A program made the translations under genes and the position numbers. The notes beneath the pieces are model-generated. The model saw nothing but the letters and a program-made list of their open reading frames with translations, ran no database searches and was not told the origin of the DNA. Positions 23,195-34,034 of a stretch of DNA of 64,000 nt are shown here, piece after piece. This DNA is from Symsagittifera roscoffensis (taxonomy: Eukaryota > Xenacoelomorpha > Acoela > Convolutidae), in the NCBI RefSeq assembly GCF_963678635.1, contig NC_087068.1, forward strand, positions 41,005,649-41,069,648, in the 5' to 3' direction. Numbering within the stretch: the stretch's first letter is position 1; every line of letters begins with the position of its first letter.

Positions 23195-25850
23195 AACCGA
23201 TATTTGAAATTTGCTTCTTTCGCGAACTCAGCGTGCAAATTTTGATTAAAATGTGAAAGGTCTCAAAAACCGCACTTCTTGAGCAAGATTATCATTGTTT
23301 CAAATTCGTCTTTTTTAGTTCAGTATAACAGCAAAACTCTCTTTTAGAAAGAAAACGGCCGGCAATGCAAGTAAAAATTTCTAATCGATAAATTTTTTTG
23401 CTACGCTCTCGGAAATCATGTGAGGCTTTGAAACTAGATTAGGAGATCCAAATTACGTTTATAAAAATCAGGACAAAAAAAATTGCGTTGAATTTAAAAA
23501 AATAGAAACGCAAAATATTAATGTTTGCCAAGCTTTAAAACTTTTGTTGCTTTCATAACATCAGATATTTTTGTGGTACTTGCATAAAAACCAAAAAAAA
23601 ATACTGCTGGTTTGCTAAATAAGTTTTCTCCGAGTTTGGATTGAAGAAATAAGTTTAAAATGTCCATAATTTAATAATAACTTTAATCTTTTGAGCACAA
23701 AAGAAACCTAGTCAAAAAGTCTAACTAACTCTGCCATTTCGGTTTGTTTAGAAATAATAGGTCGATATTGGCGATTAAGAATGGTGTTTGCATTATCAGC
23801 CGAAAAGTGAAGATTGGAAGATTTCGAAGCAGTTACTTTCAAATCTTTCGAATTGCTCGTAGCAATCAAAAATTTTGCGAAAACGGAAACCGCGAATTCA
23901 GAACCACAATTTTTGTTGTCAGAATTTTTCGACAACGACTGTAACTAAGACTATGTCGTTGCTAATAGAACTGCAAATTATAAGGAATTTTAGATCTCGA
24001 GATATGTCCTGCATATGATTTGACCAACAAAAAAAATCGTTTTTAGGATATGAGGAGCTAGGAGCAAAGCAAGGGTCAACCCATATCCGATTGATGATTG
24101 AATTTTTCTATTACTGCACAAAAACAACAGTAAGAAGACAATAATGGAATAGCCTCGTTTATAGGCGTGGGGATGCTGAGACCCAGCCCTGATATCACTG
24201 ATTCGCACGCAACTAGTTAATTTGATTAGTTCGGCCGATAGCCTTTACACGGTAACACGTTCATCGACCCGAGCTTACGAAACACCTCATTGCGTTGGCT
24301 CTAGTAGAGACGGTTATAAAGTTCGTAACGCTTTATCTTATTGCTAGACACTCTTCACAAATCTAACTTTACTTTCCGTCGTTATGCACTTTCTCGGCGA
24401 ATTTTGCACTTTTTATGGCGCTCCAGGTTGTTATTTAAAGCATCAAGATCGGCGAGCCCATAAACTAAGCCTCTACGCCAAGCGGTTGTTCAAATTAAGG
24501 TTCTTAAACGACAGCCGGAAGGATGATCGAAACGCGAACGCCTTCCGGATTCATGAAGAAAGATGTTTGACCGTCTCTTCGTTCTATAAACGGTACACGA
24601 CCAAAACCAACAAAAGATAAAAAATATAACCAAACAAAAAACAAAAACTTACCAAGAAAAAAACCAAAAATCCGTAGTGAAAAATAGAAATGTACTGTGG
24701 GGCTATTGGATTATCTAAGCACGTTAATAATAAATTCAGTCAGGTATTGTGGAAGAGTACCTATCCAGCAGTGTGACCAGGGGTAAAAAAGGTCGCAAAG
24801 TTATGAATAAACGACTACTGGGTATCATTAAACAATTTCGTATCTTTTTAAGTACAGAAAGAACTGCATCACTTAGAGGTTCAGCACTTTATTTCGGACA
24901 TGGAACCAAACCAGAGGGTTTTGATTTTATTAATACTATTGCTCATGCTATAATTTTCAGAAGTTTTTCCGTTTTTCTTCAAAACATCGACATTTTGAAT
25001 TCACCTTTCGGAAAACGGAATTTTTGAGCTACCTCTTAATCCTCGACAGAGCGTCAATCCAGCGAGATATGACTTTATTTGATAAAAGTAAATGTGGAGC
25101 CAGGTTAAGATAAGTCTCGATATCATTTGAAGAAAATAAATACCGTAATCCAACTTTTCACAAATCTTAGGACATGAAACTGCTTTTTCAAAATTTTTGA
25201 GTTATCGCGATAATGATTAAAGAACTAGTAACCTTGTGCGGTGAGTCATCAGATGTGATTGCCTGTTTACAAGCAGCCTTCCAGTTCCTTCGGCCTAAGA
25301 ACTTCAATTTGATGGATTCACCGATCTGGAAGAATCCCAATTGCGTTGTTTTTCCCAAAGTTTTAGGACTGAAATGTTTCGCATCGGATTTTATGCGCTG
25401 AACTAAAAAATTAAATTTAGAAAAAACTTATACAAAACTTCTATACAGCGAAAAAAAATGATGAAAAAGAAAGTCTTTAAAGTCACTGATCGAATCAATT
25501 GCTTTTTGGTACTATTAGATGATCAATTCAATAAACTAACACGCAAATTATTCAATTTTTTGGCACATTTACGCATGTGATTTTTTTTAAACAAATTTAT
25601 AGAGATAAAGACCGAATCACAGGAAGACCCTTCCCGGTCCAGAGAAACTACTTTTCGGAAAGCCTTTTGCCCCCTACGAAAAGGATGGGAAAGTCGACTA
25701 AAGGAACTTTGAACTTTGTTGAATAAAGAAGAAGAGTCAGGAAAGTTGGAAACCAAGCACGACAACGATAAACAAAATTGCTTATAGACCGCTACCTGTT
25801 GGTGAAAACCTCAAGATAGTCACCTTATTTTACATCCAGAGTGGTACAGG
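23195..25850. other. Non-coding, no recognised gene
   Basis: AT-rich sequence. 24140-24600 is somewhat more GC-balanced, with a weak tRNA-like segment on the minus strand (about 24165-24260, 'GTGCGAATCA' as a poor B box). The longest open frames are under 95 codons and give no recognisable peptide. Confidence 0.45.
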
Positions 25851-25960
25851 AACAACGAAAACACCCTTCCATATTTGTTCATTTTGACATCAAAAAGTAT
25901 AGGATATCCTATACTTTTTGATGTCAAAATGAACAAATATGGAAGGGTGTTTTCGTTGTT
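25851..25960. repeat. Perfect 110-bp palindrome without spacer
   Basis: Left arm 25851-25905 starts 'AACAACGAAAACACCCTTCC'; the right arm 25906-25960 is its exact reverse complement. The centre is 'AGGATATCCT'. No mismatch and no loop; symmetry stops abruptly on both sides. Confidence 0.95.
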
Positions 25961-25969
25961 TCGAAAATT

Positions 25970-26235
25970 TCATTACAATTTTCATATATGGAAATTGTAT
26001 GATAACCATTTTTTTTTCAAAAAAAATAAACGTAGTTATTTTTCATCACCAGACTGTTGTATTTGGTTCAAATAGCCGGAGAAACTAGATTGAATCTTTT
26101 TTCAATGGTTTTTTGAAACTGTATGAAAATTGTATGATTAGCATTTTTCCATACATTTGATGCAGGCAATTGTATGATAAGCTTTTTCGGTGTGGGGAAA
26201 TTTAAAATAAGCATTTTTGGTTTAGGGATGTCAAC
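25970..26235. repeat. Dispersed TTGTATGA-motif repeats
   Basis: 'TACAATTTTCATATATGGA', 'AATTGTATGATAACCATTTT' and 'TTGTATGATTAGCATTTTTC' words recur here and, in either orientation, near 5425, 34940, 35110, 36030 and 47815. Several are short palindromes around 'TTCATATATGGAA'. Confidence 0.55.
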
Positions 26236-26274
26236 CCGGGGTCACATTACCTTCCCAGGCCTTTTTGTTGGTTT

Positions 26275-26480
26275 TAATCGGTTTTCTTTATAAGACCGCT
26301 CAAAAACCGCTCTAAAACCGCTCAAATCTTGCTTGAAAAACCGTTCAAAAATCACCGCAAGAAATGAGCGGTTTTTGAACGGTTTTTTAAGCAAGATTTG
26401 AGCGGTTTGAGCGGTTTTTCCAAAAAAACCACCCAAACCGCTCAAACCGCTCATATCTTGAGCGGTTTTTGAGCGGGATC
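26275..26480. repeat. AACCGCTC-rich inverted repeat
   Basis: The octamer-like word 'AAACCGCTCA' and its complement occur about 15 times, arranged so that 26285-26355 can pair with 26365-26425 ('TTGAACGGTTTTTTAAGCAAG' region). A 110-codon minus-strand frame here is a by-product. Confidence 0.75.
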
Positions 26481-26509
26481 TCGCCCCGGGATGACAATCA
26501 AAACGGTTC

Positions 26510-26730
26510 CTAATTGACCAATCAGAGAGGGTCAAGAAGACACAATTCCGGAAGGGACCCGATTTCATCACTCCGGAAGGCTCTCAAAATTACCAACTCG
26601 AAAGGGTCTCTATTTCATCAATCTGGTTGGGTGTCGAAAATGCCCATCCGTAAAAATTATAATTTAGTCAAACTGATAGGGTACCAAACCGGAAAGTTCA
26701 CGAATTCGTCGATTGGGAAGGATCACAAAA
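26510..26730. repeat. Degenerate short tandem repeat
   Basis: Four to five units of about 36-45 bp with 'CGGAAGGG', 'TTTCATCA' and 'CTCGAAAGGGTCTC' variants. Confidence 0.5.
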
Positions 26731-28380
26731 CAGACCCCTCACCGTACGCAAAGCAAAATATCGCATCCGAATTGCTCAAACAGAGCACTCAAAAACAACT
26801 TTTTTTGGTTTATTAGGTTGTTCAGTCATATAAAAAGATCAATTTTGACAAGAAAGTAGTGACTGTACTTGTTACTAGTCGGTAAAAAAACAGAGAGAAC
26901 ATGAACTCATGGCAAACTTAAATTGAGACCCGGAGAATATATTTGTCAAAAACAATCAGAAAAAGACGAACAACATACTTCAGATAGTAATCCGAATCAC
27001 ATTGGGTGTGGGCCTGAGAGTTATAGCAACTGTAGCTCGGCTAATCCGGAAGCAGGTACTTAGAAAAGAACTCGGTGGGTGCAACAGACACTCACTTGAG
27101 GAAAATAATCTGACCTCAAGCTTTGTCTGTTCTTTGTTGCACTGAACAGAAAGAACTTTTCATTATAAACCTTTTCGAACTTCAATTGAGCAAGATTTTA
27201 GATGCAATTTTTATTATTTCCGAACATAATTTTTTTGCTTTCAAACCCACATAGCTAGCATACTATTTCTTTGAACGAACTTGAAATCATCAAAATGTGC
27301 TAGCTTCTTATTCAACAATGCATTGCTTGCTGTGGTGCTCATCTTCAACATAGGTTCTACTGGTCTATAATATAGTCAAAATCGTGGGGAAATCATTTGA
27401 GATTTAAACTTAGGAACAAAATTGCGTTGTGTAAGTGCTACTCGTCAGTCTTACGGAGCGTTCGACGAGTTACTAGGGAAAGTGAGCGACATGACTTAAT
27501 CATATGGGATGAGTCTGAACAGGTCACGGTTACCTAAGTTGAGTGAAAGCTCTAGAACTTTTTTTACTTAAAGAAACCGAGAGACCCAAAGGAAGAAGGA
27601 GTTGAATATTTCAGAAGGAATGGTTGAAACGAGAAATCAGAAAGTCCCTGAAGTCAAGATAAACCAATAAAACTGGTTGTACAGATACACCGGAGTACAG
27701 TCCATGATGAGTGTCTGAATAACGGAGAACTGAAGAGACTAAGGTTAGAGGACTGACAATCGAAACCACTCCTGAGGAACATGGAAATGATTTGCGACTG
27801 AAATTGGAAAGCTAGAATACAGATGTCCCCCTTTTTCTCATATAGACTAAAAAACACTCTGGCGAATGTTTTCCCATTTTAGATGGGAACAGGTGCTGAC
27901 GTTGAATCCGATCACTAAACACAAGCCAAAACAGAGGAGTAAATGATGATGATAACAGATGAAAACTGAGTTTTGACAGTTCGACCATAAATAGAGACTA
28001 CTTGTGACAACATGAAATATCAATCCATCAAATCAAACAAGTTGGGAACGTCAGAATGATCATTACGACTCCAAATGGCATGCACAATTCCAGTAAATTG
28101 TTAGCAACGTCAGCTCCAGGCGTTCCTGCTGAGCTATTCATGACTTTAGCAACAAGACCAGGAATGACACTGAGGGAAGTCTAAGCGAAATATGAGAAAC
28201 CCTTGTTCAGTTGGGAGAGGCTCAAGTCTCGACCAGCACAAAGCTTCCCGTTATGAGGAGGACGAAGCCCCTTCTCATAATGCGCTTCGTCAGTGTTGAA
28301 ATATTTGTATATAAGGCCTTGGCGAGGATCATAGAACAAATGGAATAAAAACAGCGACACTTTCAATTAGGATGAGCAAA
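26731..28380. other. Non-coding region, possibly transcribed or a decayed element
   Basis: Purine-richer and more complex than nearby DNA, but broken by stops in all frames. 28057-28180 gives an open stretch reading MHNSSKLLATSAPGVPAEL that may be part of a decayed ORF. No boundary repeats were found. Confidence 0.35.
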
Positions 28381-28670
28381 CTGGAAAAAAACAGTTCACG
28401 TGGAGCGCAAGAAATTGCGGGAAGAAAAGCTTCGGACCAAGCAAGAGATCAGTCAGGACGAAAAACGCATGATGGAGAGGTCAAATGATTACCTTGCTAA
28501 GGACTTATGGCGAATGATTTGTAAAATTTAAGGGAGGGAGCAAAGACTGGGGGAAATAATGGAGTATTTCCGGAGTCAACAAGAGCAGGCTTTCAGGACT
28601 CTTGACAGCAGGTTGGATGCTATGATGGAAAGACGCGCTCAAACCATAACGGACAGACGGACAATTTAGA
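28381..28670 (+). pseudogene. Decayed coiled-coil ORF remnant
   Basis: Plus-strand frames read KKLREEKLRTKQEISQ then, after a TAA near 28530, QQEQAFRTLDSRLDAMMERR, ending in a stop near 28670. The Glu/Lys/Arg/Gln-rich heptad-like pattern suggests a coiled coil, as in gag-like or ORF1-like proteins of retroelements. The family is not identifiable and there is no start codon context. Confidence 0.35.
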
Positions 28671-28920
28671 TGATAGACAGTGGCGGAAAGGCTGGAACCA
28701 ATGACCTTTTGCGGTCTGCATTAGTGAGAGCAGCAAAAAAAAAATTTAGATAATAATTTTTCTCAAAGAGTTAATAATTCTCAATTGAAAATTTGAGAAT
28801 ACGTCACCACTTCGGAATCAATCACTGCAAGCATTTCAAATGAACTTTCATCTCAGATTTTATTTTTAAATTCATACAAAATTCAAAAAATTGCTGAAAA
28901 TTGGTCAAAAATCTACTCTA

Positions 28921-29122
28921 CATTACGAGGCCAAACTGTGCATTATGTGCATTGTAAGCGGATTCCCCGACAAGGACGCTCCCTTTGTTCTTCTTTTGTT
29001 CTTTCATTTTCTTTGATCGTTCCGACAAAATTTAAATAGGTTTAAAGACTTGTCTCTGGAATCCAGGAACATACAGACACAAAGTTGTGCTCCTATCCAG
29101 TGCACAGTTTGGCCTCGTAATG
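28921..29122. mobile_element. 202-bp MITE with 22-bp perfect TIRs and TA duplication
   Basis: Ends start 'CATTACGAGGCCAAAC' and are exact 22-bp inverted copies. TA lies immediately outside both ends (28919-28920, 29123-29124), the target used by Tc1/mariner-type transposases. No ORF. Confidence 0.8.
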
Positions 29123-29640
29123 TAACAAACGGTCAAAAGGTTTTTTAAAAATCCAAAAAAACTCCGCAAAAAGCGGGTTATCGCCGCTTTTGCAGAAAAA
29201 AAATGCCAAAAACGGATCGCGCTTGAATTCGGCCTGAGAAATAACCCGGTTATTTTTCACGTAAATTCAAATAACGTTTCAAAAAGCTGTCAACATTTGA
29301 AGCCTTGCCGACTTTTTTGAAGGCCATAATTTTTTTAACACAAACTGGGCACAGCTAATTAGAACTTTAGGCTTTCAACAACCTGTCATTTTGATTAAAT
29401 CTATGATATGAGTTTTTGCATGATAATTAGCGAGAAAATCTATAACTTGGTAAGCAAACAAAAATTATGCATTTCCGAGAGTTGGGAAAAATTTAGCGTA
29501 GCCGCTGATGAAGAAGGATTCACGCAATCTATATGTACCAATTATCTAAAAATCTTATAGTTAGCTTTCAAGATATCAAAAAATCAAAGTTTTAAGCTTT
29601 TCCTAGGGCCAAAACTTTTGGAGTCAAAATATACACTAGA
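29123..29640. other. Non-coding AT-rich DNA
   Basis: Nothing recognisable apart from loose similarity to the 170-bp satellite in inverted orientation toward the right end. Confidence 0.4.
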
Positions 29641-30070
29641 AAATTAGCCAGTTTCCCCCCACCCGTTCGGGAGGGACCAAGAATTGGACCAAGAATCTCA
29701 GATATTGCAGGGTAGTTTTCGAGAATATTAGAAAAACATTAAATTTTTGGTAGGGTTAGCTAATGCAGAAGAACTTCCCACTACCCATTATCTTCACTGA
29801 CACCGCAATATCACAATGAAGATTTTTTCGAGAAAAACTGAAAAAATTCATAAAAAAGAAAAAAAAATCAAAAATTTGACTTTTTTGAGGTCCATATTTT
29901 TATCTGTTAAAAATTTGGGCGTAGCCATCTATGCGATGAAATTTTTTCAAAACAGTTCTATTCAATGAAACCAAAAACTCATAATTGAGTGTGGTAGTTT
30001 TCAAGAAAAAAGTCAAAATATGGGTCAAAAACCCCCGAAATTTTTTGAAGGCCGTAGACAGATGTGTCAA
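29641..30070 (-). repeat. Inverted satellite units
   Basis: Reverse complement of the 170-bp satellite family: 'GGGCGTAGCCATCTATGCG' and 'GTAGTTTTCAAGAAAAAAG' are inverted versions of phrases at 0.6-1.5 kb. Confidence 0.6.
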
Positions 30071-30284
30071 GTCAAAAAAGATTCGATGGAGTTTGCAGGT
30101 AAGGCAAAGCGGTATGCGTGTTTTTTCAATTGATACCCTTTGTTTGAATATCATGAGATTTTTACAAAAAGAAAAATTGAAAATTCAACAGAGCGAGCTT
30201 GAAATTTGCGAAACAAAAAAAATGAGAATGACATACAAAGTCAAGGTAAATAAATTAGAATTTCGAGGCGTAAAATCAACAAGC

Positions 30285-30352
30285 AAGTCCTGGTCAGATT
30301 CGAACCCAGCAGTTTTGCCGTCTCAGGCATATTGGTTAACTCTAAGGTAAAT
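30285..30352 (-). mobile_element. tRNA-like SINE head (minus strand)
   Basis: On the minus strand, 'GGGTTCGAATC' is a perfect pol III B box, preceded by 'GAGTTAACCAATATGCC' as a weak A box. A full cloverleaf does not fold by eye, so this is more likely a SINE remnant than a tRNA gene. Confidence 0.4.
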
Positions 30353-30520
30353 TAGAATACATAATGAAAAAAAGTAGAAATGAGTCATGACGTAGAGATG
30401 AGTCCTGTGATTCAAACGTTTACGGGAAAAAACCTGGTACTCGAACTTATTACCCAAGCGATCGCAAGGGTAATCAATTTCTCAAAGTCGGGAGCTCAAG
30501 AAATATAATTTCAGAAGTTA

Positions 30521-31287
30521 TTGTTCCGACTTTCGATACGAAAGTAACGGAATATTTGTGCTCGGGGTGGGTGTTTTTTTTTCAGACAAATTTCGACTTT
30601 TTAACTAGCCACTTTTGACGGAATTTTTTTATATCATTCGAAAGCTATTGTTGTCCTGAGCCTAAATTTGAAAAGATATTTCACCTGTGATCATTTTTCG
30701 TGAAGTTATGAGGGTTTAAAGATAGCCATTTTGACCAATTTCGGACAATTAACGCGCGATATAATTCGCGCTATTAACGCGTAAGCGGAGATTTAATCCG
30801 TTTTAGAAATCGTTCCAAATTGGTTAAAAGAAGCTTATTTTTTTGACCAATTTGGGACAATTAACGCGCGATATAATTCGCGCTATTAACGCGTAAGCGG
30901 AGATTTAATCCGTCTTAGAAATCGTTCCAAATTGGTTAAAAGAAGCTTATTTTTTTGACCAATTTGGGACAATTAACGCGCGATACAATTTGCGCTATTA
31001 ACGCGTAAGCGGAGATTTAATCCGTCTTAGAAATCGTTCCAAATTGGTTAAAAGAAGCTTATTTGCCATAATTGATTTGTTACAAGGAGCGAAATCTCTT
31101 GTTTTGTACTTTATATGGCGTGTGGGGGAATAATTTTCATCAAAAAAAATCAAATTTTAGCAAAAAAAATTTTCATTTTATTTTATTTCATTTATTATTT
31201 TTATGTTTTTTTTGTTATTACTGCTCCATAAATGTTAAAAGGCAGTCGGAACTTTCAGGGCTTCGCCCTGATACGAGCAGTCTTGTT
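30521..31287 (+). mobile_element. HINE/Helentron-like repeat, copy D, with 112-bp internal triplication
   Basis: Full-length family member with both ends ('TTGTTCCGACTTTCGATACG' and 'GAGCAGTCTTGTT'). Its core, 'ACAATTAACGCGCGATA' to 'AGAAGCTTATTTTTTTGACC', is repeated three times with starts at 30745, 30857 and 30969, an exact 112-bp period. Confidence 0.7.
30745..31080 (+). repeat. Three 112-bp tandem repeats
   Basis: Near-identical units inside copy D. Differences are limited to a few bases, so the amplification is recent relative to the element family. Confidence 0.85.
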
Positions 31288-31317
31288 TCAGTATAAAATT
31301 CGCTTAAGACTAAAATT

Positions 31318-31850
31318 AACAAGACTTCTCGTATCAGGGCGAAGCCCTGAATGTTCTGACTGGCTATTAAGGTTTATGGAGCAGTAATAACATTAAAAAA
31401 ATTTTAAAAATAAAACAAAATGAAAATTTTTTTTCTCTAAAATTTGAAATTTTTTATGAAATTCATCCACCCACACGCCATATAAAGTACAAAAGGATAG
31501 ATTTCGCTGCTTGTAACAAATCAATTATGGCAAACAAGCTTCGTTAAACCAATTTGGAACGATTTCTAAGACGGATTAAATCTCGCTTACGCCTTAATAG
31601 CGCGAAATATATCGCGCATTAATTGTCCCAAATTGGCCAAAATGGCAATCTTTAAAACCCCATGACTTTACGAAAAATGATCACAGGTGGAAAATCTTTT
31701 CAAATTTGAGCTCAAGACAACAATACCTTTCGAATGATATTAAAAATTCCGTCAAAAATGGCTAGTTAAAAAGTCGAAATTTGTCTGAAGAAAAAAAAAC
31801 CCACCCCGAGCACAAATATTCCGTTACTTTCGTATCGAAAGTCGGAACAA
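31318..31850 (-). mobile_element. HINE/Helentron-like repeat, copy E
   Basis: Reverse-orientation copy starting only about 30 bp after copy D, so D and E form a large inverted repeat (30.5-31.85 kb) around 'TCAGTATAAAATTCGC'. E lacks the triplication. Confidence 0.65.
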
Positions 31851-32087
31851 TAACTGTAGCTCAGGAAGTTTTAATGTTTGAAAGAATTTCTTCTGGACCA
31901 CAAAGTCAATTGACTGGGAAGGTTTCAGCAGTCAAAATGCACCCTAGTTAAAAAATGTCTGACTTTTCCTGGATCCACCCGGAGGACAGCTTCTCGAACA
32001 ACTCTCGTTGTCCTCTAGCGGCAACCCTAATTTTTTTATATAGTGATTACGAAAACAAATTCCTGCATCATGACCGACTGGTACAAT
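31851..32087. other. Short non-coding stretch
   Basis: Nothing recognised. Confidence 0.4.
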
Positions 32088-33075
32088 CATTATGAGGCCA
32101 AACTGAGCAATTTGTAATTTGGAAGAGGATTCCGCAACCGATATTATCGCAATTAATGTAGAATTCCTTGATATTTGTTACCGTTTTGGATTCCACGAAT
32201 AATTCGCTAAAACACTTTACAGCTCAAAAAGCATTCTTTTTTGCGTAATCGGGAACAATTTGTGGGATCCACAAGCAAATAACAATACATGTGTGAAGTG
32301 AATTTGCGCTACCGCAAAAACTGCAACAGTCAGAAAAGCCCGCAAACTATAATTGAACCCGCAATTTGTTATTGGAATCTAATTTTTGATTGCGGTCCTG
32401 CAACAAATTTAGTTACAATTTTACGTTAAATCCATTTTTACCGTTAAATATACCGGTCAACAGTTTATACATGATTTTTTCTCCAGGACGCAAAATAATT
32501 GATCCTGTTAAAATGACAATTTTCAGGATCAGATGCAACAGGTTGAACTGAAGTGTAAATTTCATAATTTCGGATGAAAGCTACAAAATAGCTGCTGGAT
32601 GTCTATAGCAAGTTTCAGGCTATCGGATGAATTGATTAGTATCTATAATGAGCTTCAGGATATCGGTCACGTGAATAAAATCTATACGGGTTTAAAGATA
32701 TTGGAGGAAGCTTGCATAGAAGTTTATCCAGCTTGCTGGAAAGTGAAGCTTTATGGGAGAAATAAATAGGTCTACATCCACGATTTTAGATTGAACGATT
32801 ATTTTAAAATTGTTTGTGGATTCCACTGAGATGGGCTAGATCTTTGCTTTCAAATTCCGCTATTAATTGTTTACGCACGAAATAATTTCACCCATAAATA
32901 GATATTTTTTCCTGGTCGTGGAAACCACAAACCAATGTGCCGCCAATTTTTATGTTACATTAATTTGTACACCGAATCTACTGAACTCTTGAAACTTGTT
33001 TAAATACTTGGTATTCCTGTGACCTACAGACGCCGAATTATGCGCCTATCCAGTGCAAAATTTGGCCTCGTAGTG
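32088..33075. mobile_element. Longer relative of the TA-flanked MITE family
   Basis: Ends 'CATTATGAGGCCAAACTGAG' and, inverted, 'CACTACGAGGCCAAATTTTG' resemble the 22-bp TIR at 28921. Dinucleotide AT lies outside each end. The 988-bp interior has no long ORF. It could instead be two fragments of the family with unrelated DNA between them. Confidence 0.5.
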
Positions 33076-33281
33076 ATCCTTTTAGTCATTGTGACCGGCA
33101 AGTCTGGAAACGCCAAAATTTGATGGCGAAAATCTGGACATGCCAAAAATTTGTCGCATGATTTGGGGACCTCGACCTGGTATTTTCGCAATGAAGACCG
33201 TTGTCAAGCTAAAACTTATTGAATTTGGTTCCTTGATGTTACATTCGACTGGTTTGTTCAAGATGACACCTTTAAAATTGT

Positions 33282-33287
33282 TTTATT
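33282..33287 (-). promoter_or_regulatory. Possible polyadenylation signal of the WSCD-like gene
   Basis: AATAAA on the minus strand, about 200 nt beyond the stop codon. A low-specificity signal in AT-rich DNA. Confidence 0.4.
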
Positions 33288-33486
33288 AGCACGAAACAAA
33301 ACAGACTTTACATTTTTTAATTTTGCGCGCAGTAATTCTTGTTTGTGAAAGTTAGCTTTGCAGTGAAATTTAACCCTTCGAATACCAAAAAGTTTCGTTT
33401 CCTTTTGCAGAGACGAGACATGAAAAATTCTACTGTGAAAGTATGAAATGAATATCAAAACTTTTCTGTTTAGAAGAAAAGCAGTT

Positions 33487-34034
33487 CTATTCTTTTGTCA
33501 CGCGGCTCAATGATTCAATATAATCGTCAAGTCGCATTTTGTGAAGTTTGTAGTTTAAAAAATTTTCGCTAATTGTCTTCAAAACAGCTGTCGCCCATTT
33601 TCTGTTAACTAAATTGGCGGCTGTCGGCGTGAAATCTTCCGAATATTTGCGCTTATCAGTTTTGCGCATAGCCTCAGCGTTGAAAATTGTACACACTGAT
33701 CGATCTAGAACAGTCAAATCTTCGCCAAGCTCAATGAAGTTAGCAATTCTGAGAATTTGTGGAAATAGATTTTCCAGCATATCTTCATAAGAGATAATCA
33801 AAACTGGTCGTTGTGTTATTTTTCTAACCAAAGTAAAACTTTGGAGCCGAATGAGTTGTTCGTTAAAATGACGTTCGAATCTATCTTTTTGCCGTGCTGT
33901 GCTTTCGAATGCCTTCGAGTTTTGGAATGCAATTTTATGGTCTTTGTATGTCTTGTGATTGAACTCAGCTATCATGCTTTTGAGAGGGTCTCGTATGACG
34001 AATATCAGCTTGCTCATGTCTGCGATTAAGGCTT
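33487..34034 (-). CDS. WSCD-like exon 4: sulfotransferase C-terminal part
   Basis: Acceptor 'CTTTTTTTGTTTAG', then ALIADMSKLIFVIRDP, AEFNHK and a 'PVLIISYEDML' strand-helix typical of the family; TAG at 33489-33487. Confidence 0.85.

Noticed and set aside
24165-24260. Minus-strand tRNA gene or SINE
   Set aside because: Only a poor B box and a vague D-arm; stems do not pair.
26242-26571. 109-codon minus-strand frame
   Set aside because: Produced by the AACCGCTC word array.
29985-30350. 121-codon plus-strand frame
   Set aside because: Starts in inverted satellite and ends in a SINE-like tRNA segment.
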